Shown here: positions 40,086-48,639 of the stretch, one piece after another
How positions within the stretch are numbered: the first letter of the stretch is position 1
Layout of the letters: each line of letters starts with the position of its first letter
Source of the DNA: Myxococcales bacterium
Lineage (GTDB): Bacteria; Myxococcota_A; Polyangia; Nannocystales; Nannocystaceae
DNA length: 64,000 nt
Reading direction: 5' to 3'
Assembly (NCBI GenBank): GCA_020633295.1
Contig: JACKDW010000003.1
Coordinates: forward strand, 372,001-436,000
Made by a program: the position numbers and the translations under genes
Notes under the pieces: model-generated
What the model was told of the DNA's origin: nothing
Databases searched by the model: none
Seen by the model: the letters and a program-made list of their open reading frames with translations, nothing else

Positions 40086-41087
40086 ATGACCAGCCCAAGC
40101 TCAAGCTCCGACCGCGTCCCCGTCCTCGACATCCGCCTGTTCGATCAGCCGTCGCCGGAGTCGCGTCCGCGCTTCGTCGACGAGCTCGGCGCCGCGCTTC
40201 GCGAGCACGGCTTCGTCGGCCTCGCGCACCACGGCGTGCCCGACGAGCTCGTCGCCGCGGCCTACCGCGCGGCGGGGTCGTTCTTCGAGCTCCCGCTCGC
40301 GCAGCGCCGGCGCGCTCGAGCGCCGCGCGAGGTCGGGGGCAACCGCGGCTACACGGACTTCGGGATCGAGCACGCCAAGGACAACGCCGCGCCCGACCTC
40401 AAGGAGTTCTTCCAGATCGGCCGCGAGCGCGCGCCGGGGACCGTGCAGATGCGCGCGCTGCCGGCGAACGTCTGGCCCGAGGAGCCGGCTGACTTTCGCG
40501 CCAGCACCTACGCGCTGTTCCAGGCGCTCGAGGCGCTGAGCCGCCGCGTGCTGCGGGCGGTCGCGCTGCACCTCGGGCTGCCCGAGGAGTTCTTCGCCGA
40601 CAAGGTCGATCACGGCGACGACGTCCTGCGGCCGATCCACTACCCGCCGATCCGCGGCGCCGTCGGCGGCAGCGTGCGCTCGGCGGCCCACGAGGACATC
40701 AACCTGATCACGCTGCTGGTCGGCTCCGGCGAGCCGGGCCTCGAGATCCTGAGCAAGCGCGGCGACTGGGTCCCCGTCGACACGATCCCCGGCGTGATCC
40801 TGTGCAACGTCGGCGACATCCTCCAGCGCCTGACCAACCACGCGCTGCGCTCGACGACGCACCGCGTCGTCAACCCGCCGGCCCCCTGGGGCGCGCGCAG
40901 CCGCTACTCGATCCCCTACTTCGTGCACCCCAACCCCGAGCTCGTGATCGAGAGCCTGCCGCAGTGCGTGAGCGCGACGCGGCCCGATCGCTACGCGGGG
41001 CAGGCGATCACGGCCGGCGAGTTCCTGCGCCAGCGCCTCGTCGCCATCGGCCTGGTCGACGACGACCCGCGCAAGGGCGCGGCCTGA
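40086..41087 (+). CDS. 2-oxoglutarate/Fe(II) oxygenase, isopenicillin-N-synthase-like
   Basis: This encodes 333 residues. An N-terminal DIOX_N region (VPVLDIRLFD, ALREHGFVGLAHHGVPDEL, FFELPLAQRR) is followed by the jelly-roll core. Iron ligands are in SAAHEDINLITLLVG (HxD) and STTHRVVNPP (distal His), and 2OG binds at RYSIPYFVHP (RxS). The group includes hydroxylases, desaturases and gibberellin- or ethylene-type enzymes; the substrate is unknown here and no biosynthetic cluster is present. TACACC lies 28 nt upstream of the ATG, but no clear Shine-Dalgarno was seen. Confidence 0.9.
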   Translation: MTSPSSSSDRVPVLDIRLFDQPSPESRPRFVDELGAALREHGFVGLAHHGVPDELVAAAYRAAGSFFELPLAQRRRARAPREVGGNRGYTDFGIEHAKDNAAPDLKEFFQIGRERAPGTVQMRALPANVWPEEPADFRASTYALFQALEALSRRVLRAVALHLGLPEEFFADKVDHGDDVLRPIHYPPIRGAVGGSVRSAAHEDINLITLLVGSGEPGLEILSKRGDWVPVDTIPGVILCNVGDILQRLTNHALRSTTHRVVNPPAPWGARSRYSIPYFVHPNPELVIESLPQCVSATRPDRYAGQAITAGEFLRQRLVAIGLVDDDPRKGAA

Positions 41088-41102
41088 TCGCGCGCGGCGG
41101 AC

Positions 41103-43104
41103 CTACTCGACAGGTCGATCGTCGCGCAGCGCGAGCCAGCCGGCGAGCCCCAGCGCGAGCAGGACTAGGTGCCACGGCGGCTCGCGCGGGCGCTCGTCGC
41201 GGCTGTCGGTCAGCAGGTACGCGCCGCGATCGCCTGCGCGGGCCGGCGCGCAGGGCAGCGGCCCCGAGAGCGCGTGGTCGGTCGCCTCGCGTTCGAACCG
41301 CCGCCGGCGCGCCTCGGTCGACTCGCGCGCGCCGAACGGCAGCGCCGCGAACGAGCGCCGCGCCAGCGAGACCGCGCGCAACTCCGGCGGCGCCTCGCGG
41401 CAGGTAGCGCGCGAACCACGGGCGCGCCGCCGCGTCGGACTCCCAGGCCAGGCGCCGCAGGATCTTCTCTCGCTTCTCGCGCCCGAGCACCGGGCGCTCG
41501 TCCGCCGTCGGCGTCGCCGGGATCTCGAAGATCGGCGCGATGGAGCCGTCGTCGGTCTCGCCCAGCGCCACGAGGAAGCCCTCGCGCGTGCTCGTGTTGG
41601 GCGCGAACATCTGCCACGACTGATAGCCGTGGGTGAGCTTGATCCACGCGGTGAACGGCCGCGTCACGCGGGCGCGCGCGTCGGTCAGCGCGGGCTCTCG
41701 CGGCAGACACCACAGCAGCGCCCCGGCGACGTGCAGCGCGCAGAAGGCCGGGACCAGGACCGCGCGCCGCGGCACGCCGCGCGCCCGCGCCCGCGCGATC
41801 ATCGCGACGAGGCACGCGATCATCATCGGCGCCCACAGCCAGGGCGTAAAGGCCAGCACGAGGCCCGAGGCGATCAGCACGCCGACCACGTCCACGAGCT
41901 CAAGCGCGCGCGCAGGCAGGGCGGGGCGCGGGCGCGTGAGCGCCGGGTCGCCGCCCGTGAGCAGGAGGTAGTAGGCCGCGGTCGCGAGCACGAACACGTC
42001 GACCGACAGCGCAGCGAACACGCCGACGTGGAACAGCACGCCCAGCGGGATCCACAGGCGCGGCGCGCTGACCCACGAGAACACGCGCCTGCCGAGCGCG
42101 GTCGCCAGCGCCCGGCGAGCGACGATCGCGATCGCGACGCCGCCCAGGAGCCCGAACACCTCGGGCACGCCGAGGCGCACGACGGGCGCGTAGTCGTGGA
42201 CGAACAGCGCGCCGGCGAGCCCGCAGAGCGCGAGGACGACGGCCCGCGACGCGCGGGTGGGCGGCCGCGTCGGACCAGAGAGCTCCGCGAGCGCGCGCAG
42301 CACCACCAGCGCGAAGCCGAATTCGAAGTACAGCGTGAGGTGGTTTGCGAGCCAGAAGACCGGCGCGAGCGCGTCGGCGCGCTCCCACAGCGCGAAGCGC
42401 CCGCACGCGCTCGTGGTCGCGGCGAAGTGCACCGCGTGGCCCTTGATCCAGGTGAGGCCGTCCTTCGCGAGCGCGTTGCCGAGGTAGATCGGGATCAGCT
42501 GCAGCACCAGCAGCACGCGCGGCCAGCGGGGGATCGCGCGCAGCGGGCGGCCGCGGGCGTCGAGCGAGCAGGCCGCGCCGCAGTCCGAGAGGCACAGCAT
42601 CAGCAGCGCGATGAACAGCACCTGCTCGCCGCCGAAGCTCAGCATGTTCCGCGACCACAGCGCGCTGTAGACGACGAACGCGGCCCACTTCGCGTAGCGC
42701 GTCCACGTGCCGAGCGCGAGGCCGAGGCAGGCGACGTACAGCAGCGCGAGGTGCAGGTGCACGGCCAGCGGCGAGTCCCAGAAGTGCAGCGAGCTCCACG
42801 AGGTCCCGGCCGGGTACTGTAATAGGGTCCAGAGGCCAGGTTGGATGACGTCGTCAAACTGACCGCGCGCCGCGATCGCGCGCGCGCCCTCGGTGGTCAA
42901 GAGCCCCGCGCTCGAGAACAGGAACGCGGCGCTCTGGTGCATCGAGAACGCGCTCATCGCCACGAGCAGCGCGATGGCGACGCGGAAGCGCCCCATCGGC
43001 CTGGGATCCTCGTAGGCGAGCAGCACGTCGAGGACCCGCGCGCGTCGCAGGTAGGCGAGCGCGCAGAGCAGCGCGACGAACAGGAGCACGATCGCGTCTG
43101 TCAC
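41103..43104 (-). pseudogene. HTTM (gamma-carboxylase-like) membrane protein with a C-terminal frameshift
   Basis: From GTG 43104 about 565 codons are coding: many membrane helices and an HTTM core (RFRVAIALLVAMSAFSMHQS, FWDSPLAVHLHLALLYVAC, LIPIYLGNALAKDGLTWIKG, YQSWQMFAPNTSTREGFLV). After RPWFARYLPR near 41400 this frame turns Arg/Ala/Pro-rich and runs to 41008. The other minus frame continues the protein (LRAVSLARRSFAALPFGARE) with a last hydrophobic helix and stops at 41103. Restoring two bases (GC) at the CGCG run near 41396-41400 gives LPREAPPELRAV. It is either a sequencing indel or a recent mutation. TACGAT lies 9 nt before the start. HTTM relatives include vitamin-K carboxylase, but most bacterial ones are uncharacterised. 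Confidence 0.75.
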
Positions 43105-43113
43105 GATGGCGCG

Positions 43114-43119
43114 ATCGTA
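43114..43119 (-). promoter_or_regulatory. -10-like TACGAT for the HTTM gene
   Basis: On the minus strand TACGAT ends 9 nt before GTG 43104. Confidence 0.4.
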
Positions 43120-43201
43120 CCGCGTCGCGGCGCGTCGCAGGTCCGCGGCCTCGCGCTCGCGGCGTCGCGCGCGGTCGCCCGGTCGAGACGCCGCGCGGGA
43201 C

Positions 43202-43555
43202 TCAGTCCTCGCGCTTGTACGCCGTTAGGCCGCCGCGCATCCGCGTCGCGCCCTCGACGCAGTCGCCGAACACGACGCGCCCGTCGGCGCGCGCGAAGAC
43301 CTGGGCGCACATCGCCCCGCCGTGGGCGCGGAGCCGCTCGATCGTCTCGCGACGCGACAGCCCGGCGAGGTCGTAGACGTGCGCGTCGCAGACGTCGCAG
43401 TGGCGCACGCCGTCGGCGACGCGCTGCATCCCGTCCCACCGGACCTCGCACGGCAGCTCGATGCCCAGCATGACGTCCGCGCGGCTGCGGAGCTTGACGA
43501 GCGCCTCGCGGGCGCGGCGAAGCTGTTGACGGGCGGCGCTGCTGGGACGCTGCAT
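43202..43555 (-). CDS. Small conserved Cys-containing protein (CxxC)
   Basis: This encodes 117 residues. The pattern LPCEVRWDGMQRVADGVRHC, then CDVCDAHVYDLAGLSRRE, then GAMCAQVFARADGRVVFGDC resembles a small family I have seen in myxobacteria and planctomycetes, in which a CxxC pair and two outer Cys may bind metal. No function is established. It has no signal peptide. ATG 43555 is 8 nt after TACCAT. It lies 97 bp upstream of the HTTM gene on the same strand. Confidence 0.75.
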   Translation of the reverse strand: MQRPSSAARQQLRRAREALVKLRSRADVMLGIELPCEVRWDGMQRVADGVRHCDVCDAHVYDLAGLSRRETIERLRAHGGAMCAQVFARADGRVVFGDCVEGATRMRGGLTAYKRED

Positions 43556-43563
43556 GGCCGGTG

Positions 43564-43569
43564 ATGGTA
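43564..43569 (-). promoter_or_regulatory. -10-like TACCAT for the CxxC protein gene
   Basis: On the minus strand TACCAT ends 8 nt before ATG 43555. Confidence 0.45.
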
Positions 43570-43710
43570 GCGCAGGTCAGTCGCCGATGTCGCGCCGCGA
43601 GGGCCTCGTGCGCGGAGAGACAGGTCGCGTCCGCGTCGTGTGTCCAGGGCTGGAAGGGCGCGCGGCGGCGGCGCGCGCGTCGCCGTCTCGGCGCTCGCGC
43701 GGCGGTGCGC

Positions 43711-44337
43711 TCAGCCCCTGAAGTGGCGCGGCCACAGCTCGCGCAGCCGCGGTCTGCTCGCGACCGTGTCCGCGAGCCGCTCGAGCTTGGGCAGGTGCTC
43801 GAGCCGCCACGCGCGCGGCATGTCCCAGCGGCTCAGCGCGGCCAGGTAGATGTCGGCGACGCAGAACCGCGCGCCGAGGAGATAGGGCCCTTCGGACAGC
43901 TCATCCTCGACCAGCCGCCAGCGCTGGCGCCACAGCGCCAGCGCCGTCTCACGCAGCTCGGCGCGCGCGCCCTCGCCGGCGAAGCGCTCCGGGTGATCGA
44001 TGAGCTCCATGACCGGGTAGAGCTCGCCGGCGACGAACAGCAGCCACCGCAGCGCGCGGGCGCGGTCGGGGCCGCCGATCGGCGGCAGCAGCTCGGCCTC
44101 CGGGTGGCGCTCGACGAGCGTGAGCAGGATCGCGGCCGACTCCGTTAGCGTCTCGCCCTGCGGGCTGATCAGCGTGGGCAGCTTGCGGCTCGGGTTGATC
44201 CGCGTGTACGCGGCGCCCCGCTGCGCGTGGTTGGCGACGTCCACCGCGCGCAGCTCGTAGGGCACGCCGAGCTCGCGCAGCGTCGCCTCCACGACCGAGG
44301 AGCCGCTGCCGTTGGCGCCGTAGAGAACGTAGCTCAT
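43711..44337 (-). CDS. Glutathione S-transferase
   Basis: This encodes 208 residues. The thioredoxin-like N-domain starts YVLYGANGSGSSVVEATLRE and has the glutathione-binding KLPTLISPQGETLTESAAIL (cis-Pro and ES motif). The all-helical C-domain includes GPYLLGARFCVADIYLAAL, the usual N-capping box region. The catalytic residue is likely Ser at the N-terminal loop (GSGSS), as in beta/theta-like bacterial GSTs. Its role is glutathione conjugation or peroxide and xenobiotic handling. TATTGT lies 8 nt before ATG 44337. Confidence 0.92.
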   Translation of the reverse strand: MSYVLYGANGSGSSVVEATLRELGVPYELRAVDVANHAQRGAAYTRINPSRKLPTLISPQGETLTESAAILLTLVERHPEAELLPPIGGPDRARALRWLLFVAGELYPVMELIDHPERFAGEGARAELRETALALWRQRWRLVEDELSEGPYLLGARFCVADIYLAALSRWDMPRAWRLEHLPKLERLADTVASRPRLRELWPRHFRG

Positions 44338-44345
44338 CGCGGCGC

Positions 44346-44351
44346 ACAATA
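44346..44351 (-). promoter_or_regulatory. -10-like TATTGT for the GST gene
   Basis: On the minus strand TATTGT ends 8 nt before ATG 44337. Confidence 0.45.
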
Positions 44352-44470
44352 GCAGCGCGGGGCGGCCCGTGACGCCCGCGTGTCGCTCGCGTCGGCCGAC
44401 GCGGACGCCCGCGCGGACGTCCCCGCGTACCCCCGCAGATACGGACGGGGAGCGCCGCGCGTCCACGTCG

Positions 44471-44476
44471 TACACT
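44471..44476 (+). promoter_or_regulatory. -10-like TACACT for the esterase lipoprotein
   Basis: TACACT ends 6 nt before ATG 44483, which is leaderless spacing. Confidence 0.5.
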
Positions 44477-44482
44477 CCGGCC

Positions 44483-45667
44483 ATGCAACGTCGACTCGAG
44501 CGCGCGGCCTGGGGCTTGATCCTGTGCATGACGGCGGGGTGCAGCGGCGGCTCGCCCGGCACCACCGTCGCGAGCACGGACGGCGAGAGCACGGAGACCG
44601 ACGCGAGCACGGGGAGCAGCGACAGCGTCGGCGCGACGTCGGCGGGCAGCACGTCGCCGACCGCGGGCGGCAGCGGGAGCGAGACCGGCGCGAGCGCGGA
44701 CCCGACGACCGAGGGCCCGGCGACGACCGGCTCGACGACGACGACGGCGACGACCGGCGCGCCGGCGACGACCGACGCGAGCGCGACGGACTCGGCGGGC
44801 ACGAGCGACGGCTCGGGCACGACCGACGAGCCCGGCACGACCACCGGCGCGATCGAGTGCCCCGGCGGCGGCCTCGGGCCCGGGGACCACGAGCTCGAGC
44901 TCGAGTTCGACGGGCTCACGCGCAGCTTCCTGCTCCACGTCCCGCCGTCCTACGACGGCAGCGAGCCGACGCCGCTGGTGCTCAACTTCCACGGCCTGTC
45001 GTCGAACGCGGCCCAGCAGGAGCTGTTCTCGGGCATGACCCCGCACGCCGACGCCGAGGGCTACATCGTCGCCTACCCGCAGGGCTACCAGAGCTCGTGG
45101 AACGGCGGGGCCTGCTGCGGCGGCGCCGTCTCGCAGGACCTCGACGATGTCGGCCTCGCGCGCGCGATCGTCGAGGACATCGAGGCCGCGCTGTGCGTCG
45201 ACCACCAGCGGATCTACGCCACGGGCATGTCGAACGGCGGCTTCATGTCGAACCGCCTCGCGTGCGAGGCCGCCGATCTGTTCGCCGCGGTCGCGCCGGT
45301 CTCGTCGGTGATCGGCGTGCTCGACTGTGAGCCCGCGCGCCCGATCTCGATCATGATGTTCAACGGGACCGCCGACGTCCTGGTGCCCTACAACGGCGGC
45401 GGCTTCTTCAGCGCGCCGGAGACCTTCGCCGGCTGGGCCGATCGCAACGGCTGCGTCGGCGACCCGGTGCAGACCTTCGCCGGCGGCGCCGCCTCCTGCC
45501 TCACGTACGACGACTGCGACGAGGGCGTGGAGGTCACGCTGTGCACGATCGATCCCATGGGCCACTGCTGGCCCGGCCAGGCGTTCTGCCCGTTCCCGCC
45601 GGCGAACACCGACATCGTCGCCAACGACGAGATGTGGGCGATGTTCCAGCAGTTCCCGCTGCCGTAG
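44483..45667 (+). CDS. Polyhydroxybutyrate-depolymerase/feruloyl-esterase-like lipoprotein
   Basis: This encodes 394 residues. Lipobox MTAGC lies near residue 20. A Thr/Ser/Gly/Ala/Asp linker of about 105 residues follows. The alpha/beta-hydrolase domain (about 130-394) has PLVLNFHGLSSN (oxyanion hole), GMSNGGFMSNRLACE (nucleophile Ser near 250), NGTADVLVPYNGG (Asp near 297) and MGHCWPG (His near 360), the order and spacing of LpqC/PHB-depolymerase esterases. Several Cys pairs fit an exported enzyme. The substrate is probably an ester polymer or hydroxycinnamate ester, not determined here. Confidence 0.9.
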   Translation: MQRRLERAAWGLILCMTAGCSGGSPGTTVASTDGESTETDASTGSSDSVGATSAGSTSPTAGGSGSETGASADPTTEGPATTGSTTTTATTGAPATTDASATDSAGTSDGSGTTDEPGTTTGAIECPGGGLGPGDHELELEFDGLTRSFLLHVPPSYDGSEPTPLVLNFHGLSSNAAQQELFSGMTPHADAEGYIVAYPQGYQSSWNGGACCGGAVSQDLDDVGLARAIVEDIEAALCVDHQRIYATGMSNGGFMSNRLACEAADLFAAVAPVSSVIGVLDCEPARPISIMMFNGTADVLVPYNGGGFFSAPETFAGWADRNGCVGDPVQTFAGGAASCLTYDDCDEGVEVTLCTIDPMGHCWPGQAFCPFPPANTDIVANDEMWAMFQQFPLP

Positions 45668-45842
45668 CCGCGCGCGGATCGACGCGGGCGGGGGCGCGCG
45701 CTCGCGCGACGCGGCGCCGGGGGGCGCGACGCCGACGGTCGGGGCGCCCCGTGATCGCGCTGCGGCGCACGCCCGCGTGCTGCCGCGTACTGACGGCGCG
45801 CGCGGGCACGCGGCCCGCGGGAGGGGTGAACACGACGGCGGC

Positions 45843-45864
45843 CCGGCGGTACAATTTCCGCCGG
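45843..45864. promoter_or_regulatory. Inverted repeat (7-bp arms) flanking a TACAAT hexamer upstream of the integrase
   Basis: CCGGCGG (45843-45849) and its reverse complement CCGCCGG (45858-45864) enclose TACAATTT. The hexamer TACAAT (45850-45855) looks like a -10 box lying 53 nt before ATG 45909. A repressor bound here would block the promoter directly, so autoregulation of the recombinase is possible. Confidence 0.45.
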
Positions 45865-45908
45865 CCCGCCGGCCGTGGTCCCGCCGTCGCGGACCTGTTC
45901 TTCACGCC

Positions 45909-47402
45909 ATGAGCGACCGCCTCACCCTCGCCTCGCTGCGTCGCCTCGCCCCGCGGGCGCGCGTCTACGAGGTCACCTGCGCGCGGCTGCCGGGCTTCGT
46001 CGTCCGCGTGCTCCCGAGCGGCAAGAAGGTGTTCCTCGTGCGCGTCACCGTCGCCGGTCGCTGCCGACGCGTGCGCATCGGCCAGTGGGGACCCGCGCTC
46101 TCGCTCTCGGCCGCCCGGGCCCGGGCGATCGAGCTGCTCACCGCGGCGCGCGAGACCCCGGGCCTGCCCGCGGCGCTCGCCCGCGACCGCGACGCGCCCG
46201 CTCGCGCCGACGCGTCGCGGCCGACCGTCCGCGCGCTCGCGCGACGCTTCGAGCGCGAGTACGTCGACGTCTACCTGCGGCCCGGCACCGCCGCGGGCTA
46301 CAAAGCCTGTCTTAAAAAACATGTTATTCCGGCGCTCGGCGATCGCCCCTTCGACCAGGTCTCGCGCCGCGACGTGCAGGCGCTGCACGCGAGCCTGAGC
46401 GACCGGCGCGGGGTCGCGGACACCGTCGTCGCCGTGGTCGGGAGCCTGTACTCGCGGATCATCGACGACTGGGAGCTCTCCGACATGCGCAACCCGGCCG
46501 CGCGCGTGCGTCGCTTCGGCTCGCGCCGGGTGGAGCGCTTCCTGACGCCCGAGGAGCGCGCGCGCCTCGTCGCCGTGCTCGAGCGCGGGCTGCGGATCCC
46601 CAGCGGCGCGCGGGGTCACCTCGAGCCCTTCAGCGTGTGGGCGATCCGCCTGCTGATGCTGACGGGGCTGCGTCGCGACGAGGTGCTGAGCCTGACCTGG
46701 CCGATGGTCAATTGGCAGCACTCCACGCTGCACCTCCCCGAGACCAAGACGGGGCAGCGGTCCGTGGTCGTCTCGCGCGAGGTCATGGCGCTGCTGCGCG
46801 AGATTCACGAGCGGAGCTGGCGCGCGACCAACCCGCTCGTGCTGCGCGGGCGCAACGGCGGCAAGCTCCAGGGCCTCAACAGGACCTGGGAGCGCGTGCG
46901 CGAGGACGCCGGGCTCACCGACGTGCGCCTCCACGATCTGCGTCACTCCTTCGCCAGCGACGCGCTGATGTCCGGCGTGCCGCTGGCGATCGTCGGCGAG
47001 CTGCTCGGGCACCGGCAGGCGGCGACGACCAAGCGCTACGCGCACCTCTCGAGCGTCGTCGTCCGCGAGGCGCTCGAGCGCGCGACGCTGCGGATCGTGC
47101 ACGGGTCGAGCTCGCCCGCGGGCGCGCGTGCGCAGCCGCGGGCGCCCTACGTGCCGCTCACCGACGTCGAGTGGCGCGCGATCGAGCCGCTCGTCGCGGC
47201 CTCGCGCAGGCCCGGCGGACGTCCCGTCGATCTCCGCGCGGCCGTCGACGGCGCGCGCTGGGTGCTCGAGCGCGGCGCCAAGTGGCGCGAGCTCCCAAGC
47301 GAGTACGGGGCGCCCACGACGACCTGGCGCTGGTACAAGCGCTGGAAGGAGAGCGGGCTGTGGGACCAGCTCATCGCGCGCCTCCGGGACCGTATCGACT
47401 GA
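45909..47402 (+). CDS. Tyrosine recombinase fused to an IS5-type transposase N-terminal domain
   Basis: This encodes 497 residues. Residues about 10-80 match the arm-type DNA-binding domain of phage/island integrases (FVVRVLPSGKKVFLVRVTV). About 105-185 is the core-binding SAM-like domain. About 205-395 is the catalytic domain with Arg in TGLRRDEVLSLTW, Lys in PETKTGQRS, HDLRHSFAS, LLGHRQ and nucleophile Tyr in TKRYAHLS, a full RKHRHY set. From residue 417 the sequence LTDVEWRAIEPLV, GRPVDLRAAVDGARWVLE, WRELPSEY and WYKRWKESGLWDQL is the N-terminal (DUF4096-like) domain of IS5/IS4-family transposases. No DDE domain follows. A run of AT-rich codons at 46308-46330 is atypical for this gene. Confidence 0.88.
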   Translation: MSDRLTLASLRRLAPRARVYEVTCARLPGFVVRVLPSGKKVFLVRVTVAGRCRRVRIGQWGPALSLSAARARAIELLTAARETPGLPAALARDRDAPARADASRPTVRALARRFEREYVDVYLRPGTAAGYKACLKKHVIPALGDRPFDQVSRRDVQALHASLSDRRGVADTVVAVVGSLYSRIIDDWELSDMRNPAARVRRFGSRRVERFLTPEERARLVAVLERGLRIPSGARGHLEPFSVWAIRLLMLTGLRRDEVLSLTWPMVNWQHSTLHLPETKTGQRSVVVSREVMALLREIHERSWRATNPLVLRGRNGGKLQGLNRTWERVREDAGLTDVRLHDLRHSFASDALMSGVPLAIVGELLGHRQAATTKRYAHLSSVVVREALERATLRIVHGSSSPAGARAQPRAPYVPLTDVEWRAIEPLVAASRRPGGRPVDLRAAVDGARWVLERGAKWRELPSEYGAPTTTWRWYKRWKESGLWDQLIARLRDRID

Positions 47403-47428
47403 GCGCGCGGCGTCGGCCGCCGGGCGCG

Positions 47429-47434
47429 TACAAT
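47429..47434 (+). promoter_or_regulatory. -10-like TACAAT for the Rieske oxygenase
   Basis: TACAAT ends 6 nt before ATG 47441, which is leaderless spacing. Confidence 0.5.
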
Positions 47435-47440
47435 CGGGCC

Positions 47441-48577
47441 ATGCAACCAGAGACACGCGTCGAGGTCGTGCGGCGGCTGCGGGCCCTGCTCCCGCGCGGC
47501 GTCGAGGTCCCGCCGCGCACCACGAGCCTCTCGGTCTCGCGCTACCTCGATCGTCGTGAGCACGACGCCGAGCTGCGCGCGCTGTTCCGGCGCTACCCGA
47601 CGGTCGTCGCCCACGCGTCCGAGCTCCCAGAGCCCGGGTGGTGCGTGGCCACGCGGCTCGGCGACGTCCCGCTGCTGCTCGTCCGCGACGGCGAGCGCGC
47701 GCGCGTGTTCCTCAACGCCTGCCGCCACCGCGGCGCCGAGCTGCTGCGGCCCGGCGCGGGCTGCCGGCGCAAGTCGCTGGTCTGCCCCTACCACGCCTGG
47801 ACCTACGGCCTCGACGGCGCGCTGCTCGGGGTCCCGCGCGAGGACACCTTCGCCGCGCTCGACCGCGACGCGCTCGGGCTCGTCGAGGTCGCCGCCGAGC
47901 GTCGCCACGGCTTCCTCTGGGCCTGTCTCGAAGGACCTGTCGACGTGCGCGCGCACCTCGGGCCCGCGCTCGACGACGACCTCGCGGGCTTCGGGCTCGC
48001 CGAGCACGCGCGCGTGGGCTCGCGCGAGCACGACGTGCGCGCGAACTGGAAGCTCCTCATGGACGCCTTCGCCGAGGGCTACCACGTGCGCTCGCTGCAT
48101 CGAGACAGCCTCGCGCGCTACTTCCTCGAGGTCTCGCTGACCGACGACCTCAACCCGCACGTCCGCCACGTCGGCGCGCGCGCGTCGTTCCGCGACGCCG
48201 AGGTCCCCGACATCCGCCGCGACACGACCCCGTTCTACAACCTGTTCCCCAACTCCATCCTCGTGCTCCACCCGAACTCGATCAGCTGGGTGACGCTGCA
48301 GCCCGAGGGCGTGGGCCGGACGCGCTTCGTCCACCGCATGCTCGCGCGCCCGGGCGACGCGGACGCGGCGGCGCTCGAGCGCAGCTTCGCGTTCATCGAC
48401 GAGCAGGTGTTCGCGCGCGAGGACCTCGCCACGGCGGAGTCGATCCAGCGCGCGCTGGCGACCGGCGCCAACGACCACGTCCTGCTCGGCGCGCAGGAGG
48501 AGGGCATGCGGCTGTTTCACCGCAACCGCGACCGCGCGATCGCCCGCGAGCTCGAGACGTCCCGCGAGTCCGGCTGA
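47441..48577 (+). CDS. Rieske-type ring-hydroxylating oxygenase, alpha-subunit-like
   Basis: This encodes 378 residues. The Rieske domain (about 50-150) holds the [2Fe-2S] ligands in NACRHRGAELL and LVCPYHAWTYG (CxH ... CxxH). The catalytic domain carries the mononuclear-iron site DAFAEGYHVRSLH (near 207-219). This is the large-subunit type of aromatic/amine oxygenases such as choline or carnitine monooxygenase relatives. No small subunit, ferredoxin or reductase gene is adjacent, so electrons must come from elsewhere. The substrate is unknown. It lies 38 bp after the integrase gene but has its own -10-like hexamer. Confidence 0.92.
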   Translation: MQPETRVEVVRRLRALLPRGVEVPPRTTSLSVSRYLDRREHDAELRALFRRYPTVVAHASELPEPGWCVATRLGDVPLLLVRDGERARVFLNACRHRGAELLRPGAGCRRKSLVCPYHAWTYGLDGALLGVPREDTFAALDRDALGLVEVAAERRHGFLWACLEGPVDVRAHLGPALDDDLAGFGLAEHARVGSREHDVRANWKLLMDAFAEGYHVRSLHRDSLARYFLEVSLTDDLNPHVRHVGARASFRDAEVPDIRRDTTPFYNLFPNSILVLHPNSISWVTLQPEGVGRTRFVHRMLARPGDADAAALERSFAFIDEQVFAREDLATAESIQRALATGANDHVLLGAQEEGMRLFHRNRDRAIARELETSRESG

Positions 48578-48639
48578 CGCGGATCAGGTTGGAGCAATCG
48601 CGCAGGTGTGGCGCGCACACGCGGCGGATCGCCGCCCGC

